64,000 bases of DNA from NCBI GenBank assembly GCA_022578965.1, contig MU400657.1, forward strand, positions 1 through 64,000, in the 5' to 3' direction. Below are positions 36,950 to 49,500 of this stretch, piece after piece. This DNA is from Xylaria sp. FL1777. Its lineage: Eukaryota > Ascomycota > Sordariomycetes > Xylariales > Xylariaceae. How positions within the stretch are numbered: the stretch's first letter is position 1; every line of letters starts with the position of its first letter. The position numbers and the translations under genes are program-made. Under the pieces are notes generated by a model that was not told the DNA's origin, did no database searches, and saw only the letters and a list, made by a program, of their open reading frames with translations.

Positions 36950-37290
36950 ATTATTTGAAACTAATTTTAATTTTTTATGCTAAACAGAGTTTTTATAAAA
37001 AGCTTAAACTGTGCTGCATTTTTAGTTTTGTAATGCTTGTTGCAATAAATAGCCTTGCGCTATACTGGAAATATCTGCTTTAATTTTAATTTATTACTTA
37101 TATTTTTATAGAAAGCTTTATATAGCTTTGCTAGCACTTTTAGAATTCGGCTTTTTAGAAAGCTTCTTGGCAGCCTTTCGTTAAAAATCGGCAAATATAT
37201 AATATTAAAGCAAAAAATAAGTTTAAGCTTAAAAAAAACGTTAAAACGGACTATAATTACTTTTAACTGCATATACATATAATTTAAGCT
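36950..37290 (-). pseudogene. Short unknown basic relic
   Basis: A minus frame reads ~110 codons with one internal TAG near 37060. It contains FNERLPRSFLKSRILKVLAK, then SNKLKLKQIFPV, then RKAIYCNKHYKTKNAAQFKL. The composition is basic and hydrophilic after allowing for the mutation bias. No domain is recognised. It lies ~0.6 kb upstream of the low-complexity relic on the same strand and could be part of the same gene. Confidence 0.35.
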
Positions 37291-38030
37291 AGCAAAAATA
37301 GCTATAATTTATTATTAATTAATAAATAAGTATAAAATTGTTTTTTAATAAAAATAACTAAGTAAACTTTGCTGCTATATTGCTGCTTAAATTAATGTGC
37401 TTTTTGTAATAAAGTATAACGTCTTTTCTAAATACAAGCATATTTTAATATAAAAAGCTAGAATTAATAGTTATAATTATTATGCATAAAATAAAAGCAA
37501 ATGATTTTTGTTTACTAACTTAAATTAAACTTTTAAAGTTAGTAATAATTATTTATAATATTTAGCGATTACTACTAAAAAAAAAAGAAAAAGTATAGTA
37601 AAAAGTAAAGCTATTAAGCTTTAATTATTTATAAAAACGTAAGCATACTAACTTAACTTATAGGCCTAAATAGCATTAGTATGCATACTAATTATTTTTA
37701 CTATAGTAAATAAAACTTCATTTATTTGTACATTGTAATAATAATAATAAAGCAAATATTTATTATAGTATTAATACTAAGTTAAGTTTTTAGGTTTTTA
37801 GTATTTAGTTTTTGATTTTATGCTTACATACGTTTACTTTATAAATAAATATAATACAAATAACCTAAAACAAAATTTTTGTTTTGTTTTTAAGAAAAAA
37901 GTTTTTTAGGTTGTTTATAAAATTTTATTTACTTGTATAACTTTTTTTTTATTATATATTTATTAGTTTTTACTTATAAAGTGCATATTGTAAGTAATAG
38001 TATGCCTTTTATTCTTTAGCATGGTATAAA

Positions 38031-38910
38031 ATAAATAAAATTTCGAACGAAATCCTGTTAAAAATTGCAGCTTTGCTGCTTATTTAGGACTTGCGTTAGT
38101 TTTAATTAGCTAACTAGTATTATGCTATAACTGGCTTTTTTACTCTAGCTTATTACTTATACGTTTTAAACACTGTACTTTGTTTAGAAAAGTTTTATTA
38201 ATTTGTAGCTACTATTTCTACAAAATATATATGTATTTTTACTATTTATTATAGAAAATAGCTTGTTTGCACTTAGGAAAAATAAAAAAAGCATTTCTTT
38301 TTTTGCTATAAAAGCTATTTACGATTATTTATTTTTTTTATAGTTGTTTACTTTACTAAAGTTTTGCTTAATAAAGCTTATTTAAAATATTAAAACTTTG
38401 TTTTTAAAAAAACAGAAAAAAGTTATTATTTTAACTGCAGTATTATAAGTTTTATTTTAAGCTCCTTTTTTAACTTTAACGCTGTAGCGATTAAAACTTT
38501 ATAGCTGTAAGGTTAATGGCTAACGGTTAACTTTAAACTAGCTTTGTTAAGCAAAAAAGTTTAAATGTTACCAAGCTTTAATAAAACAATAAGTAAAGCA
38601 ATAAACTATATAATGCAATGTATTATTAGGTTGCTATACTAAATTTCTACTGTTTATTTACTTATTATTCGTAAAAAAATTCTATTTTTGATTTTGCTTT
38701 AGTGCTTTATCCCTTTAATAGTTATCACTGTTTAGATCAAGTTTTTAGTAAAAAAGCTATTTGCGTCAAGTTATACCTCCTTTTTAGCACTAGTATATAT
38801 TAATCTAAAAGCACTAAAAGTGTGCTGCTTTGCACGCTTAAGCTATATTTTCTTTCCTTAGTTATTGCTTTAGCTACGCTTGCTTTGCTTTAAAAAATAT
38901 ATTGTAAAAA
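38031..38910 (+). pseudogene. F-box-like protein relic
   Basis: A plus frame (positions equal to 0 modulo 3) starts at a probable mutated ATG (ATA, 38031) and immediately reads NKISNEILLKIAALLLI, the shape of an F-box (LPxEILxxIxxxL). DLR and an LAN...YY block follow, typical of the next F-box helices. F-box proteins recruit substrates to SCF ubiquitin ligases through Skp1. The frame can be followed with TAA/TAG breaks to ~38900, but I see no clear ankyrin, WD40 or LRR repeats. Expanded, duplicated F-box genes are common in fungal genomes, so it may be a hypermutated duplicate. Confidence 0.42.
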
Positions 38911-41904
38911 AAAAGTCCTTAATACTTATTTATGCTAAGCTTTTTTTATTTTAAATAAACTTATGTGATATTACGCTAGCTAAAGATACTTAGCAGTTGT
39001 GTTTGTTTTAAATAAAAGCGCTATCCCTTAAGCTAAAGCTAGACCTTTAGAGTACATTTAATAGTTACAATCTATTATGCTTACAGCTTTGTTTTCAAAG
39101 TGCAATATTAGGTTTATTTTACAAATTTATAGCTATTAATATATTATAGCTATTTTAATAATATAATTTAAATTGTTTATTCCTTATAATATAGTTATAA
39201 TAATAAAAAAAAGCTTTTAAAAATATACTTTATTGCTTTTTTATATTTATTTGCTGCAATATTCCGGAAAGCATTTTAAGCGCAAATTATATAGTATAGT
39301 ATGCCTTGTAAAATAAAAAGCTAGTATACTATTAAACATTATGCAGCAAGTGTTGCTTATTTTAATAACGCTTAGCATAACTAAAGAAAAAAATAATAAA
39401 TATATTTTAAGTCCAAGTAATAGTTTTAAAAACGTAATTAAATAGCAAAAAGCAAAATAATATACTTATTTTTCTTTAAATCGATGTTTTTTTAGTTGCT
39501 TTTTAGCATTTTTGATTTTCTTTTTAAAGCTTATATTTAGTCGCTAATTTTTTGTAAAGCCTTTTTAATTGTTTTTTTAGGCTTACTAAGTAATTAAAGC
39601 GGTTAATTATAAGCATACTATAGTAAGCAATGCTTACTATAGCGTTTTAAAGTAGAACATATATTATTATTTAGATTTTAATCATATTAAACCTTAGTTA
39701 CTTTAATATAATTTTTAATCTTTTTAATTTTTAAGTTTTTAGGCGTTTTAATTTTTATTTTAATATTAATTTCTATGTTTGTATTTTTTGCTTTTTTGAT
39801 TTTTTTTTTTATATTGCTTACTATAATTAGGTTTATAGCAAAAAAATCACTAAGAATAAGCGCTAATACATAAATAATATAAAGTATTTTTGCTAAATAA
39901 ATTAATATAATATAAACGTAGCTTTTACTTATAAATAAAAGCTAGTTTTATTTGCAGAAATAAAAGTAAGCTATTATAATATAATTATTAATAAAAAATC
40001 AAGTATGCTTGCAAAAAGGGCATATTTTTATATTATTTTCTTTAATAACCCTTAAGTATAAAAGTAAGCTTTATTAACTGCTATAAACAGTCTATAGTTT
40101 GTTGCTAAAGCCAGAGTTTTGCTAAGACTAGCATATTTTTTAGCTATAGTACAAAGTATATTAATAACTTAAAAGCTTAATAAAAGTCATTTGTTATAAA
40201 TTTTTAAAAACAAATTACAAATTATAGTAAATTTCTTAAGAAAAAAAAGCAATAAGTATTTCTTTATACAAATATTGCATTTACGCTTTTTAATACTATT
40301 TTATTTTACTTTGTACTTTAGTTCTAGACTTTTTAGCAATATAAAAAAAACGTATGTGTTAGCAAATATATAGTACTATTATGTACTACTTATATATTTA
40401 CTAAAAAAGATAATCTTTGAATTTTTGCTAGGCTTAAACTTTTATTGCTTAATACTTATGTAAGCTATATTAGCAAGAAAATAAGAATTTAACGTTAAAA
40501 TTTATATTTGCTCATAAATCTGCTACCTTAACTAGACTTAAATCATAGCATTTAATTAAGTACACATAATAATATTTTTTCTTACTATGTTACCTTTTCG
40601 CACTTTTTTTATATTGCATACTTTTATTGTTATTACTTATTAAAATAGTTATTGCTTAAAGTATATATATTTTAGCTTTAAAATTAAATTAGCTATGTTT
40701 TGTTTAAATTTAATAGCATATTTATATTACTTACTACTTATTAACTATAAAACTAATAATAGCTAAAAATCTTATCTTGAAATATTCTTTTAATTTATTA
40801 ACTTTTTAAAAAATATAAAGCTTACTTTTTTTTTGTAATAGCATACTTTATACATTTTAGACTTTTATTAATTGGATTATAATTTTAGGCATTTATTGTT
40901 TTTAGGCTAGCTAAACAATTAAAGCATAAATAGCTACAAAGCAAAAGTACTAAAAAATATAATAAATATGCTATAATATAGTTATACTACTAAAGCAGCT
41001 TAATATAAGTTACTTATTACTTAGTAAAACTAATGCAGTAATAATAAAAAGCAACATTTTTATAATATAACATAATAAAACATTAGAAAAAAAAAGAAAC
41101 ATTATTACTACTTATAGCAACTTTAATACTAATACATGCATAAAAGATATATTTTACCGGTTTAATAAATACTATAGTAAGTAAGCAAATAGCCTACAGT
41201 TTATAACATGCTTTTAATTTTTTTTAATAGCAAAAATACATTAGTAGCCCGTATGCACAAAAGTTTTTAACGTAGCCCGCTTTTTATATTTAATTCTTTT
41301 TGTTAAGCATACCTGCTTGCAGAAGTTTTCCTTTCTAAATGCTTTTTCTATTTTTATACTTTCTGGTTTTTTTTCTGTATTACATAGCTATACTTAACTA
41401 AAATGCTTTCCTTTTTTATAAATACTAACAAATTAAGCTAAACAATAAGTATGTATTATTTATTCTAAACTAATAATTAATAACATATTAACATTTATAT
41501 AAACATATATAAACTGTAGGTAACTTTTAAAGAATTAAAGTTGTATTTAGTTAAAAGTTCATATTGTTTGTTTTAAACTAGTAATAATAATTTGCTAATA
41601 TCTATAGTTTTTTCTGAACTTGTTAAGCGTTAAAAGTTTTTTAATAAAATTAAGCTTTTGCACTTTTAGTTTATAATATAAGCTATTAGCATTTTTTAAG
41701 CTATTAGAAAATTAAACAAGGTAAATAAAAGAAATCTAATAATATTTTAGTTTGTAATTTACTAAGCGATAGTTTTCTTTTGCTTAGCGTTTTTTTTATA
41801 GCATAAATTCATATAAAAAAGTCTGACTTATACTTTAGTAAAGCCTATTGTTTTAGCTTTTAGATATATATTTTATAATTTGCTCCTTTTTTTAACTGCT
41901 ATTT
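38911..41904. other. 3 kb of decayed DNA
   Basis: Nothing recognised apart from a CT-rich patch at 41270-41390 (AAGTTTTCCTTTCTAAATGC) that may be a promoter remnant. Confidence 0.4.
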
Positions 41905-42485
41905 GTTAATTATAGAACACATATTAAATAAAAAGTTTAGCTGGATATTTATAAAGTACTGTTTTTTTAAATTTAGTTTTTAGCTCGTAAATTACCTGTT
42001 TTAACGCTTAATTTGCTTAAATAACTTTTATAAATAATTAATCCCATAGAAAACATAAAAATAACTACTTTTATGTTAAAATTTATAAAGTTTATTTTTA
42101 TTAGTTTTATCTTTATTGTTCCTGTTAAACTTTGCTACGTTATAATAAATCACTTTTATTGCTTTATATAGTCTTTTATAGAAAACTTCTGGAATAATTT
42201 CCTTAAATAAAATTGTGTTAATATTACTATTTTTTGGAGTAATTTTATTTAAGCAACAGAAAATAAAATAACTATAATTGTTATTATTTATTATAACTGC
42301 TATAGCTTTAGTTGTGCAAAAAGAGTTTGAAATAAGTTTTTAAGCTTTAAACTAAGTTAGGCTATTAATATGAACGTATATTTTAAACTTTAAAGTGCTT
42401 ATTTTACTAAGCAATCGTAAAAACGATTAGCTAGCCTTACAAGCATTTTAGTTAGCATTGAAACATAATAGTATACTATTAGAAT
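41905..42485 (-). pseudogene. Unknown relic with a long readable frame
   Basis: A minus frame runs ~190 codons; the central 100 (42040-42330) have no stop. It reads NSFCTTKAIAVIINNNNYSY, then LNKITPKNSNINTILFKEII, then PEVFYKRLYKAIKVIYYNVA, then NRNNKDKTNKNKLYKF. The distal part has several TAA where Gln or Trp stood. The mixed charged/aromatic composition is that of a folded protein, but I recognise no family. Confidence 0.42.
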
Positions 42486-43639
42486 AAGCGCTGTTAACTT
42501 AATAATATATGCGAAGTCTAAAATTGTTTAGCTTATTTAATATAGCCATCAAGTAAAAACCAGGCTTAAAACAACATAAAATAACAAGTTCATAGCTAGT
42601 CCTGTTATAAATAGTTCTAAAACATACTTAGGCATAAAATAAAAATGCTATAAGTGCAGCAATAATTAGCGCGGCGCTATTGCGTAGCCTTATGCTTATA
42701 ATATTAGAAAATACCTAAAAGTTCGCTATTATTGCAGTTAGTAAATTAGCTAAAAATGCTTGGCTTTAGTAAAATAAGCAATAAGTTTTTTAGAAACTAT
42801 AAAAGCTAAAGTAATATATATTTAAAGCATTTAATAGTTTTCTTTTAGCTTGTAAAAATTATGGATTTTTTTTAAAAAGTAATTTAAAAACTGCCGAAAA
42901 GCTTTTTGTGCGCTTGTAAAATATAAAATCGCGCAAAAGCCGGCTTAAGCTGGCTTAATAGTTTTATAAAAGTATGCTTTTTAAAGCTTTTTTTTGTAAA
43001 AAGCCTACTAACAAATATATTGTAAGCTATTAGCTAACTTATATGTTATGTTAGCTATTTTGTTTTAAAAGCTTAGCTATAAGCTAGCTTACTTTTATTA
43101 ACTTTTATAACAAAATTGATGTACTTTTAAATAGGCCTAAAAAGTCAAACTTAAATATTATAAACAAAACAAACAGCAAAAAAAACAAATAAGTTTTTAA
43201 GCATAAGCATTTTAGCTTGTATTATTGCTAGCTAAACGTAAAGCTAACAACTATTTAATGCTTTGCAAAATAAACAGTAGCAAACTGCATAATTATAGCT
43301 AGCTTGCATTAAATCTTTGCTAAAGTATGTAGTAAAGCAATAGTTATAAATTTTGTAAAAACAAAAAAAAATATAAATTAGCAAACAAGTTAAGCAAAAA
43401 AAGCAAAAAAAAACACTAACCTAAGCTTGCATAGCGCTAAGCGATATATAGTAAGCAGCAGCAATTAAGTTACTAAAAATCTAGCTTTTTTAAGTAAAGC
43501 GTTAAAGCTTTTTTATGAAGCAAGCTACTAAAAAGAAGTTATAAAAGCAAACTTAAAGCTTTATTACTAGAAGTAAATATTGCTTTTTTTAGGCTTTTTT
43601 AAGAAAAAAGTCTTAAATAAGAAATTAATAATTTAGTAT
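42486..43639. other. 1.15 kb of decayed DNA
   Basis: It includes a GC-richer spot at 42670-42690 (AGCGCGGCGCTATTGCG) and GCCGGCTTAAGCTGGC at 42939-42954, a near palindrome. No gene seen. Confidence 0.4.
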
Positions 43640-44640
43640 ACGCTTATACTTTTTTAAACTTATAACAGAACGAAGCATTTATGCTTTTTTTAACAAAACT
43701 TATAGCTAATTAAGGCGCTAAATTAATTTTTAACTTATAGTAATAAGTAATATAGCGTGCAACATAACGTATGCTGCAAGCAGCCAAAAAAAACTAGGCG
43801 TTTATTACGCTAAACAAGTCAAAAGGCATAAAAAAGTATTCGTACAAGTAGTAAAACATAAGCTTAAAATTAGTTGCGAAGCCTTAGCACAAATTGCAAA
43901 AAAGGTTTTTTTTTCTGTTTTGTATTTTTGCTAATAATCCGTTAAATATAGTAATAAAGACGCTTTTAAAGCATGTTTTATATAAAACGATAATTTTGTG
44001 CATAAAGTAAAAGCGCTTTAGCAAAATTTTCTAAAGCAAAACAAAAAGTTCTGTGTTGATCTAGCAGCAAAAAGTACGTATATTTGCTTTTTGCGCATAA
44101 ACGATTAGCAAGCATAAACTTATCGAAATAGTATTTTTTATTAAGGCTTAAACTTATTAAGCTAAAGTAATAGCAAACTACGTAAAGCTAAAAAAGTCTT
44201 TAATAAAAAAAACAACCGTATGCATAAAAAACTGCATTAGCTGGCTATATACTAAGTCTATAAAAAATATTTATAAATAGTACGTTTTAATTTCGCGCGA
44301 AATTAAACCATTAAAAATTTTCTTAACTTTATTAACAAAAAAGAACGTATAATAGTTAATAAGAATAAACTGCTTTTAAGAAAACAAAAATACTGTGCTA
44401 AGTGCATTATAGCTTTGTATTTTAATGGTATATAAAAACCTTGCTTTGGCATTGCTTTTTATGCATAATATAGCTAATGTAGTGCTATTTAATATACTTT
44501 AGTATGTTTTTAATATATAGTGCCTTTAAAATCTAAAAAAGGAAACAGAAAATAATAGCTATAGCTTAAACATAATAACAAAAGCATTAGTATTTTTGCG
44601 CTTATAGTTAAACTCTTGTTATTTTTTACTAACGCTATAT
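43640..44640 (+). pseudogene. Unknown basic protein relic
   Basis: A plus frame (positions equal to 0 modulo 3) is readable for ~330 codons with TAA/TAG breaks. Its best part (43742-43915) is SSQKKLGVYYAKQVKRHKKV, then VQVVKHKLKISCEALAQIAK, which looks like charged helices with a possible helix-turn-helix. Later blocks are SKLRKAKKVFNKKNNRMHKK (~44170-44230), FLNFINKKERIIVNKNKLLL (~44318-44380) and a CxxC-containing KQKYCAKCI at ~44388-44413. The many Lys/Arg suggest a nucleic-acid-binding protein. I could not align it to a transposase or gag family. Confidence 0.38.
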
Positions 44641-46919
44641 AAAGTAAAAAAAAAACATTTTTCTTGTTTGTTAATTTAATATAAAATAAAGCTAGCTTAA
44701 AAAAACTATGTTGCTTTTTTCTAATTTTTTAAACTAAGCATTGCATTATTAAATCTAGTTTTTTAGAAATGTTATATAAAAAGCAAGTTCTAATAACGTA
44801 AATACGCTAATATAAATATCTACTTTGCTTCCAAAGTTAACATTAAAATACTGCATTGCTTTTTGCTGCACGTTCGCTTTACTTAGTTGCTTTAGAAAGT
44901 AAAAAACTTTTTTGTTTTCTTTTTTTTATTGTATAAAAGTTTTTACCGCTTGTATTATCTGCTAGCAACTACTAAAGTATACTGCTTTTTTAGTTACAAT
45001 AGTTTTATTCATTATTTTGAAATAAAGTAGCAAACTAAGTCTTGTTACACGTAAGTAGTTCTATAATAAAACGCTATAAGCTTAGTTTAAAATTTACTTG
45101 TTTTTAAATCGGTTTTTTTTTGCTGCATTTTATAATCTTGATTTATATATAGTATATATAACTAGCAATATATAGTACTTATAAGTTAGTAATGCTAAAG
45201 CTATTATATTATTAAAAGCTAAAGATATTATAGCATCACTGTTAATTAATCTTTGTATATGCTTTTTTTGTGCTTTTATAAAAATGCTAGTTATACTACT
45301 AAACTTTAAGGCTTGCTATAATTACTTTTGAAAAGTAAACAGTTAAATTAAAGCCTGCTTTTTTATTGTTTTTTTATATAGCTTTAAGCCTAGCAAGCCC
45401 AATAACTATATAGCTAGCGTTATAACCGAAATAAAATTTAACTATATTTTTTATAAGCTATAAATAACTAAAAAAAACTTATAACGAACAATTTATAGCA
45501 AAAAATACCTTTAAGTTAAAAGTACTAAAATTTAGTGCTTAGCTAACTAATACTAAGTAAAAGCTATAACTAAACTTTTTAGTTATTATATCACTTAAGT
45601 TGTTTAGCTTTATTATTTGCTTAAAAATATACTTATTAAACTATATAAAAGATTTATCCGAGCGTTATTTAAGCAGTATTTTTTTTAGTATAGCTACTTT
45701 AATAACAAGATTTTTTATAACGTATACTAATATTAAAGCATATAGCTTAAGCTAGCAAAAAGCTAGCTAGTAAAGCTAAGCGCTAATAAACGGATTAATT
45801 TTAGCTTACTATTTAATAAAGCAAACGCTAGCAAAAAAGCAAAAAGTAGTAGTATACGCCACCGCAGTATGCTTTAAATTCTTAATAAAATTCTTGTTTT
45901 TTTTAAATTATAAAAAGGCTTAAAGCTTAAAAATCTATATAAGCACTTTGCTTTATAATGTAACAAAAAAGTCGTACAATACTTAAAACGTATTTTTGTT
46001 ACCTAAGATTTAATTACTAGTAAAAACTCCAAAGTACAAAAATGCGTAAACATTAATACCGCGTAGAGTTTTTAGTTTTTTGCGCTAGCTGTTAGTTCGA
46101 AAAATCGCAAAGTTACTAATATGTTTTTGCTTAACAAACAGATTTTCGCTGGCGTTTAAAACTTTAAAAAGCAAAACAAAATTTAAAAACGTTTTTTATA
46201 AATAAATAGATTAGTTTTAATTATTAAATTATTTTACAAAAACATAAAGTTATTTTTAATTACTACTAAAATCTTCTGATTGTATTTTTTTCTGGAAAAG
46301 TTTCGTGCGCTTTTTTTTAAGTACTTTAAGAAAATTTAGCAATTGCTTTAAGTTGCGTTTATTAAATATAAAAAAGGATCCTTTCAAGCAATTATTGCTT
46401 TTTTTTTTTTTAAGCTAGCATACATTTAATTATTTTGTGCAGTACTACAAAATTTCCTTTAGCTTTTAAACAATGTACTTAAAATAGACTTAAGAAATAA
46501 GATCCGCTTATATATTAACAAGTATGCTATTTTTTAATTCTATTGCAAAGTAGCGCTTTTAAAGTTTTGAAATAACATAATTTAAAAATCTATAGATTAA
46601 ACTAGCTAACGTATAAACAAGCAATAATATATGTTGCTAAAAAGTTAAATAAATATAAAAGTAATAAGCATAAATTGCTAACAAAAAAAGCTTTATGCAA
46701 AGATATATAAGCAAATAAAGCAAGTAGCATTTTTATTGTACCTTTAAAGTTTAGCGCAAAAGTTACCGTTCCTAACCGTAAAGCATATTATAAAAGATTT
46801 TCTGTTTTTGTTCTTAAGCATGTTAAGCCCTAAGCTGCAGTTAATTACTAAGCAAATTATTTTAATTATGTTGTAAAGCATTCATAATTGTTTTTTTTTT
46901 TTTATTGCTAAAAAGTATA
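44641..46919. other. 2.3 kb of decayed DNA
   Basis: A plus frame at 46021-46380 can be partly read (for example RVEFLVFCASC and LQKHKVIFNYY) and may be a lost gene fragment. Nothing can be named. Confidence 0.3.
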
Positions 46920-46921
46920 CA

Positions 46922-48095
46922 AACTAAAAAAGCAGTTTAAATAATAATAATATAAGCAATTAAACAAGCTTTTATAGCGCTTTAGCACTTAAAACCGGTT
47001 ATATGCTTAAGTTAAACTTTTTGCTAACTAATAGTTTGTTAATAATAGCGCTAAAAAACTACTTTGCTAAAGTTGTTATAATAAATAGCTTTTTCTTAAC
47101 GCTTTCTGAAACTATTATAAATACTAAAGTTGTAAAGCTATTTTTAGACATTAAAATAAAAAATTTTATAAAGCTAGACTTAGCTGTAGTAAATAGCATT
47201 TTTGCACTATTAGTTAAAAAATTGCTTTAAAGCTAAATATTAGTAATAAATAACGAAATTTTGTTAGTACTTATTATATTAAATAGTATGTCTTTTTTTT
47301 AAATACTTGTAGTATTATTGCTGTTAGTACGTTTAAATAGTATATATGCTTTTTAAACACTTGCAGTATTATTGCTGTTAGTACGTTTAAGTAGCATATA
47401 TGCTTTTTAGACACTTGTAGTATTATTACTGTTAGCATATTTAAATAATATATATGTTCTTTAAACATTTATAGCATTATTACTGTTAGTACGTTTAAGT
47501 AGTATATATGCTTTTTAAATACTTATAGCATTATTGCTGTTAGTACGTTTAAGTAGTATATATACTTTTTAAATATTTGCAGCATTATTGCTGTTAGCAC
47601 ATCTAAATAGCATATATGCTTTTTAAATATTTGCAGTATTATTGCTGTTAGCACGTTTAAGTAATATATACGCTTTTTAAATACTTGCAGCATTATTGCT
47701 GTTAGTACGTTTAAATAGCATATATGCTTTTTAAATATTTATAGTATTATTGCTGTTAGTACATCTAAGTAGCATATATGCTTTTTAAATATCTATAGCA
47801 TTATTACTATTAGCACATTTAAGTAATACTTTAATATATTTAAATAGCATTTTAATACTTTTAAGTAGCATGTTTTTTTTTTAAGTACTTACGCTTTTAT
47901 TGTTTATAGCACATCTAAATATCGTATTTTTTCTTTAAATACTTATAGCCTTATTACTATTAGCACGTTTAAGTATTGTATGCTTTCTGCAAACTTTTGC
48001 ATTATCTTTAAAGCTAAATAATTTTAGTGTTATAATTTTCCTAAGGTTTTTAGTAAAAAGTCTAGCAAATAGTATAATAAATGTTTAACTTTTAT
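46922..48095 (+). pseudogene. Relic of a protein with ten 18-residue repeats
   Basis: A plus frame (positions equal to 2 modulo 3) passes through an uninterrupted 75-codon part (47003-47230, ALKNYFAKVVIINSFFLTLS and onward), then a stop and the 54-bp array, and continues to TAA at ~48093. Each 54-bp unit encodes LLLLVRLSSIYAF, one stop, and ILAA/TLAV-type residues. The stop falls at the same codon in every complete unit and is TAA or TAG, so the ancestor most likely had Gln there (CAA/CAG), and the Leu/Val/Ile codons most likely came from Pro/Ser/Ala/Thr. The protein was therefore probably a Pro/Ala/Ser-rich repetitive protein, such as a surface or low-complexity protein. The minus strand is open across part of the array, but only because the period is a multiple of three. 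Confidence 0.5.
47311..47850 (+). repeat. 54-bp minisatellite, ten copies plus degenerate ends
   Basis: Units begin at 47311, 47365, 47419, 47473, 47527, 47581, 47635, 47689, 47743 and 47797 (AGTATTATTGCTGTTAGTAC and onward). Two further degenerate units extend to ~48000. Differences between units are almost all C/T or G/A. Confidence 0.9.
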
Positions 48096-48570
48096 TGTTA
48101 TTTAGCTTTAAAGAAAAATAGTTTTTAATAAACTTAAAGTTAGCACTTCTAAGCTTATAACGTTTAAGCTAGTTAAATTAAATTATAATAAATAACTATT
48201 AGAACATATGATTTAAAGGAATATATTTAATAGTAGGTATTTATATAGTTTTATGTTTACTAATATAGTTAGTATATATAATTTTTTATAAATAGTTAGT
48301 AAAATAAGTTATTTTTAAACATTTATAAAGTATATTTATTATATTAGCTTGTTTAGCGTTATAATTTAAGCAAAATAAACATAAGTTTAGCAAAATGCTT
48401 TTAAAAAAGCTAAAACTGCTATTAAAAAACTTTTTGCTTTTAAGCTATAGTTGTTTATCTGTTAGTAAGTTAAGCTATTTTAAATGTTTGTTATGACCTA
48501 TAATAATCCTTAACCTATAAAAATAATAAAAAAAAGCCATAGATTAAGTCCCCTATAAAACTGCAACACA
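48096..48570. other. Decayed spacer
   Basis: AT-rich, stop-dense on both strands; no feature seen. Confidence 0.4.
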
Positions 48571-48574
48571 TATA

Positions 48575-48725
48575 TAATGCCCTTCTTTTTTTCTTTTTTT
48601 TCTTTTTTTTTTTTTATTTCTTTTTCTTTTACTTATTACTTTTTTTTTTATTTATTTTTTTTCTTTTTACTTATATTTCTTTTTTGCTACTTATTTCTTT
48701 TTTTTTAACTTATTTTTTTATTTCT
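48575..48725 (+). repeat. Pyrimidine (T/C) tract of ~150 bp
   Basis: Nearly uninterrupted T with scattered C (CCCTTCTTTTTTTCTTTTTT and similar), later with ACTTATTTC steps. It is a simple-sequence tract, possibly an expanded promoter pyrimidine run. No gene start follows that I can support. Confidence 0.7.
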
Positions 48726-49384
48726 ATTTATTTATTAAGCTATATATTTTAACTTTACAATATACTATATAGTAGCATAAGCTTAATACAAAAAGCTATT
48801 ATAGCGCAGTAAAAAAAATCGTATTTTTTTATAATAGTATTATAACTTTTTGCATTATAAAATGCAAGCTTTTTATAACTACTAAAAAAAACTTAAACTT
48901 GTTTTATTTATAAAGTTATATTATACGAGCTATTTTTTTAGCAACTAATTTTCTAAAAAAATTCTTACTTTTTTTTTTATATATAAGCATAATCTTAAGC
49001 AATTAAAACAAGTTTTGCAAGTACTAAAAGTTTAACTTTTATAGCTGCTTAACTAAAAATATATAGCTAATATTACGTATTTATACTAGCTTGTTCGCTA
49101 TAAGTTAAACTATGTTTTATTTAATTAGCTTAACGCTAAGGAAACTACGCGCAACCTGTATTATAACCGCTAAAAAACCGCATATATTAGAAAGTATTTT
49201 TTTAGCAACTTTCCTAGTTTACCTTTAACCTGCTACTGCTTATAAATGTTTACCGACAAGCAAATAAAGCATATTAATAACGTTTACAAAACAAAACTTA
49301 TAATTTAAAGTAAAAGGCCTTATATTTATAATAAGCAGTAGTTACTTTTATGTATCGATTAATTATTATATTACTTCTGTATTA
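48726..49384. other. Decayed DNA
   Basis: A slightly GC-richer strip at 49130-49260 (AACTACGCGCAACCTGTATT) contains no frame longer than ~35 codons. Confidence 0.4.
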
Positions 49385-49500
49385 AAAAAAAGCAAGCGTA
49401 GTAAACGTAACAAAAAAAGCAAAAGAAGCAAAAGAAGCAAAAAAAGCAAAAAAAGCAAAAGAAGCAAAAAAAGCAAAAAAAGCAAAAAAAGCAATATTGT
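49385..49500. repeat. 9-bp purine repeat (GCAAAAGAA/GCAAAAAAA)
   Basis: About eleven 9-bp units between 49391 and 49495. The plus strand would encode Lys/Ser/Glu-type triplets, the minus strand Phe/Ala/Leu. Two overlapping minus frames are open through it only because of the simple period. Confidence 0.8.

Noticed and set aside
47274..47468. Open minus-strand repeat protein
   Set aside because: The 54-bp period keeps several frames open; the plus frame links to an upstream open stretch and has stops only at one repeated codon explained by mutated Gln.
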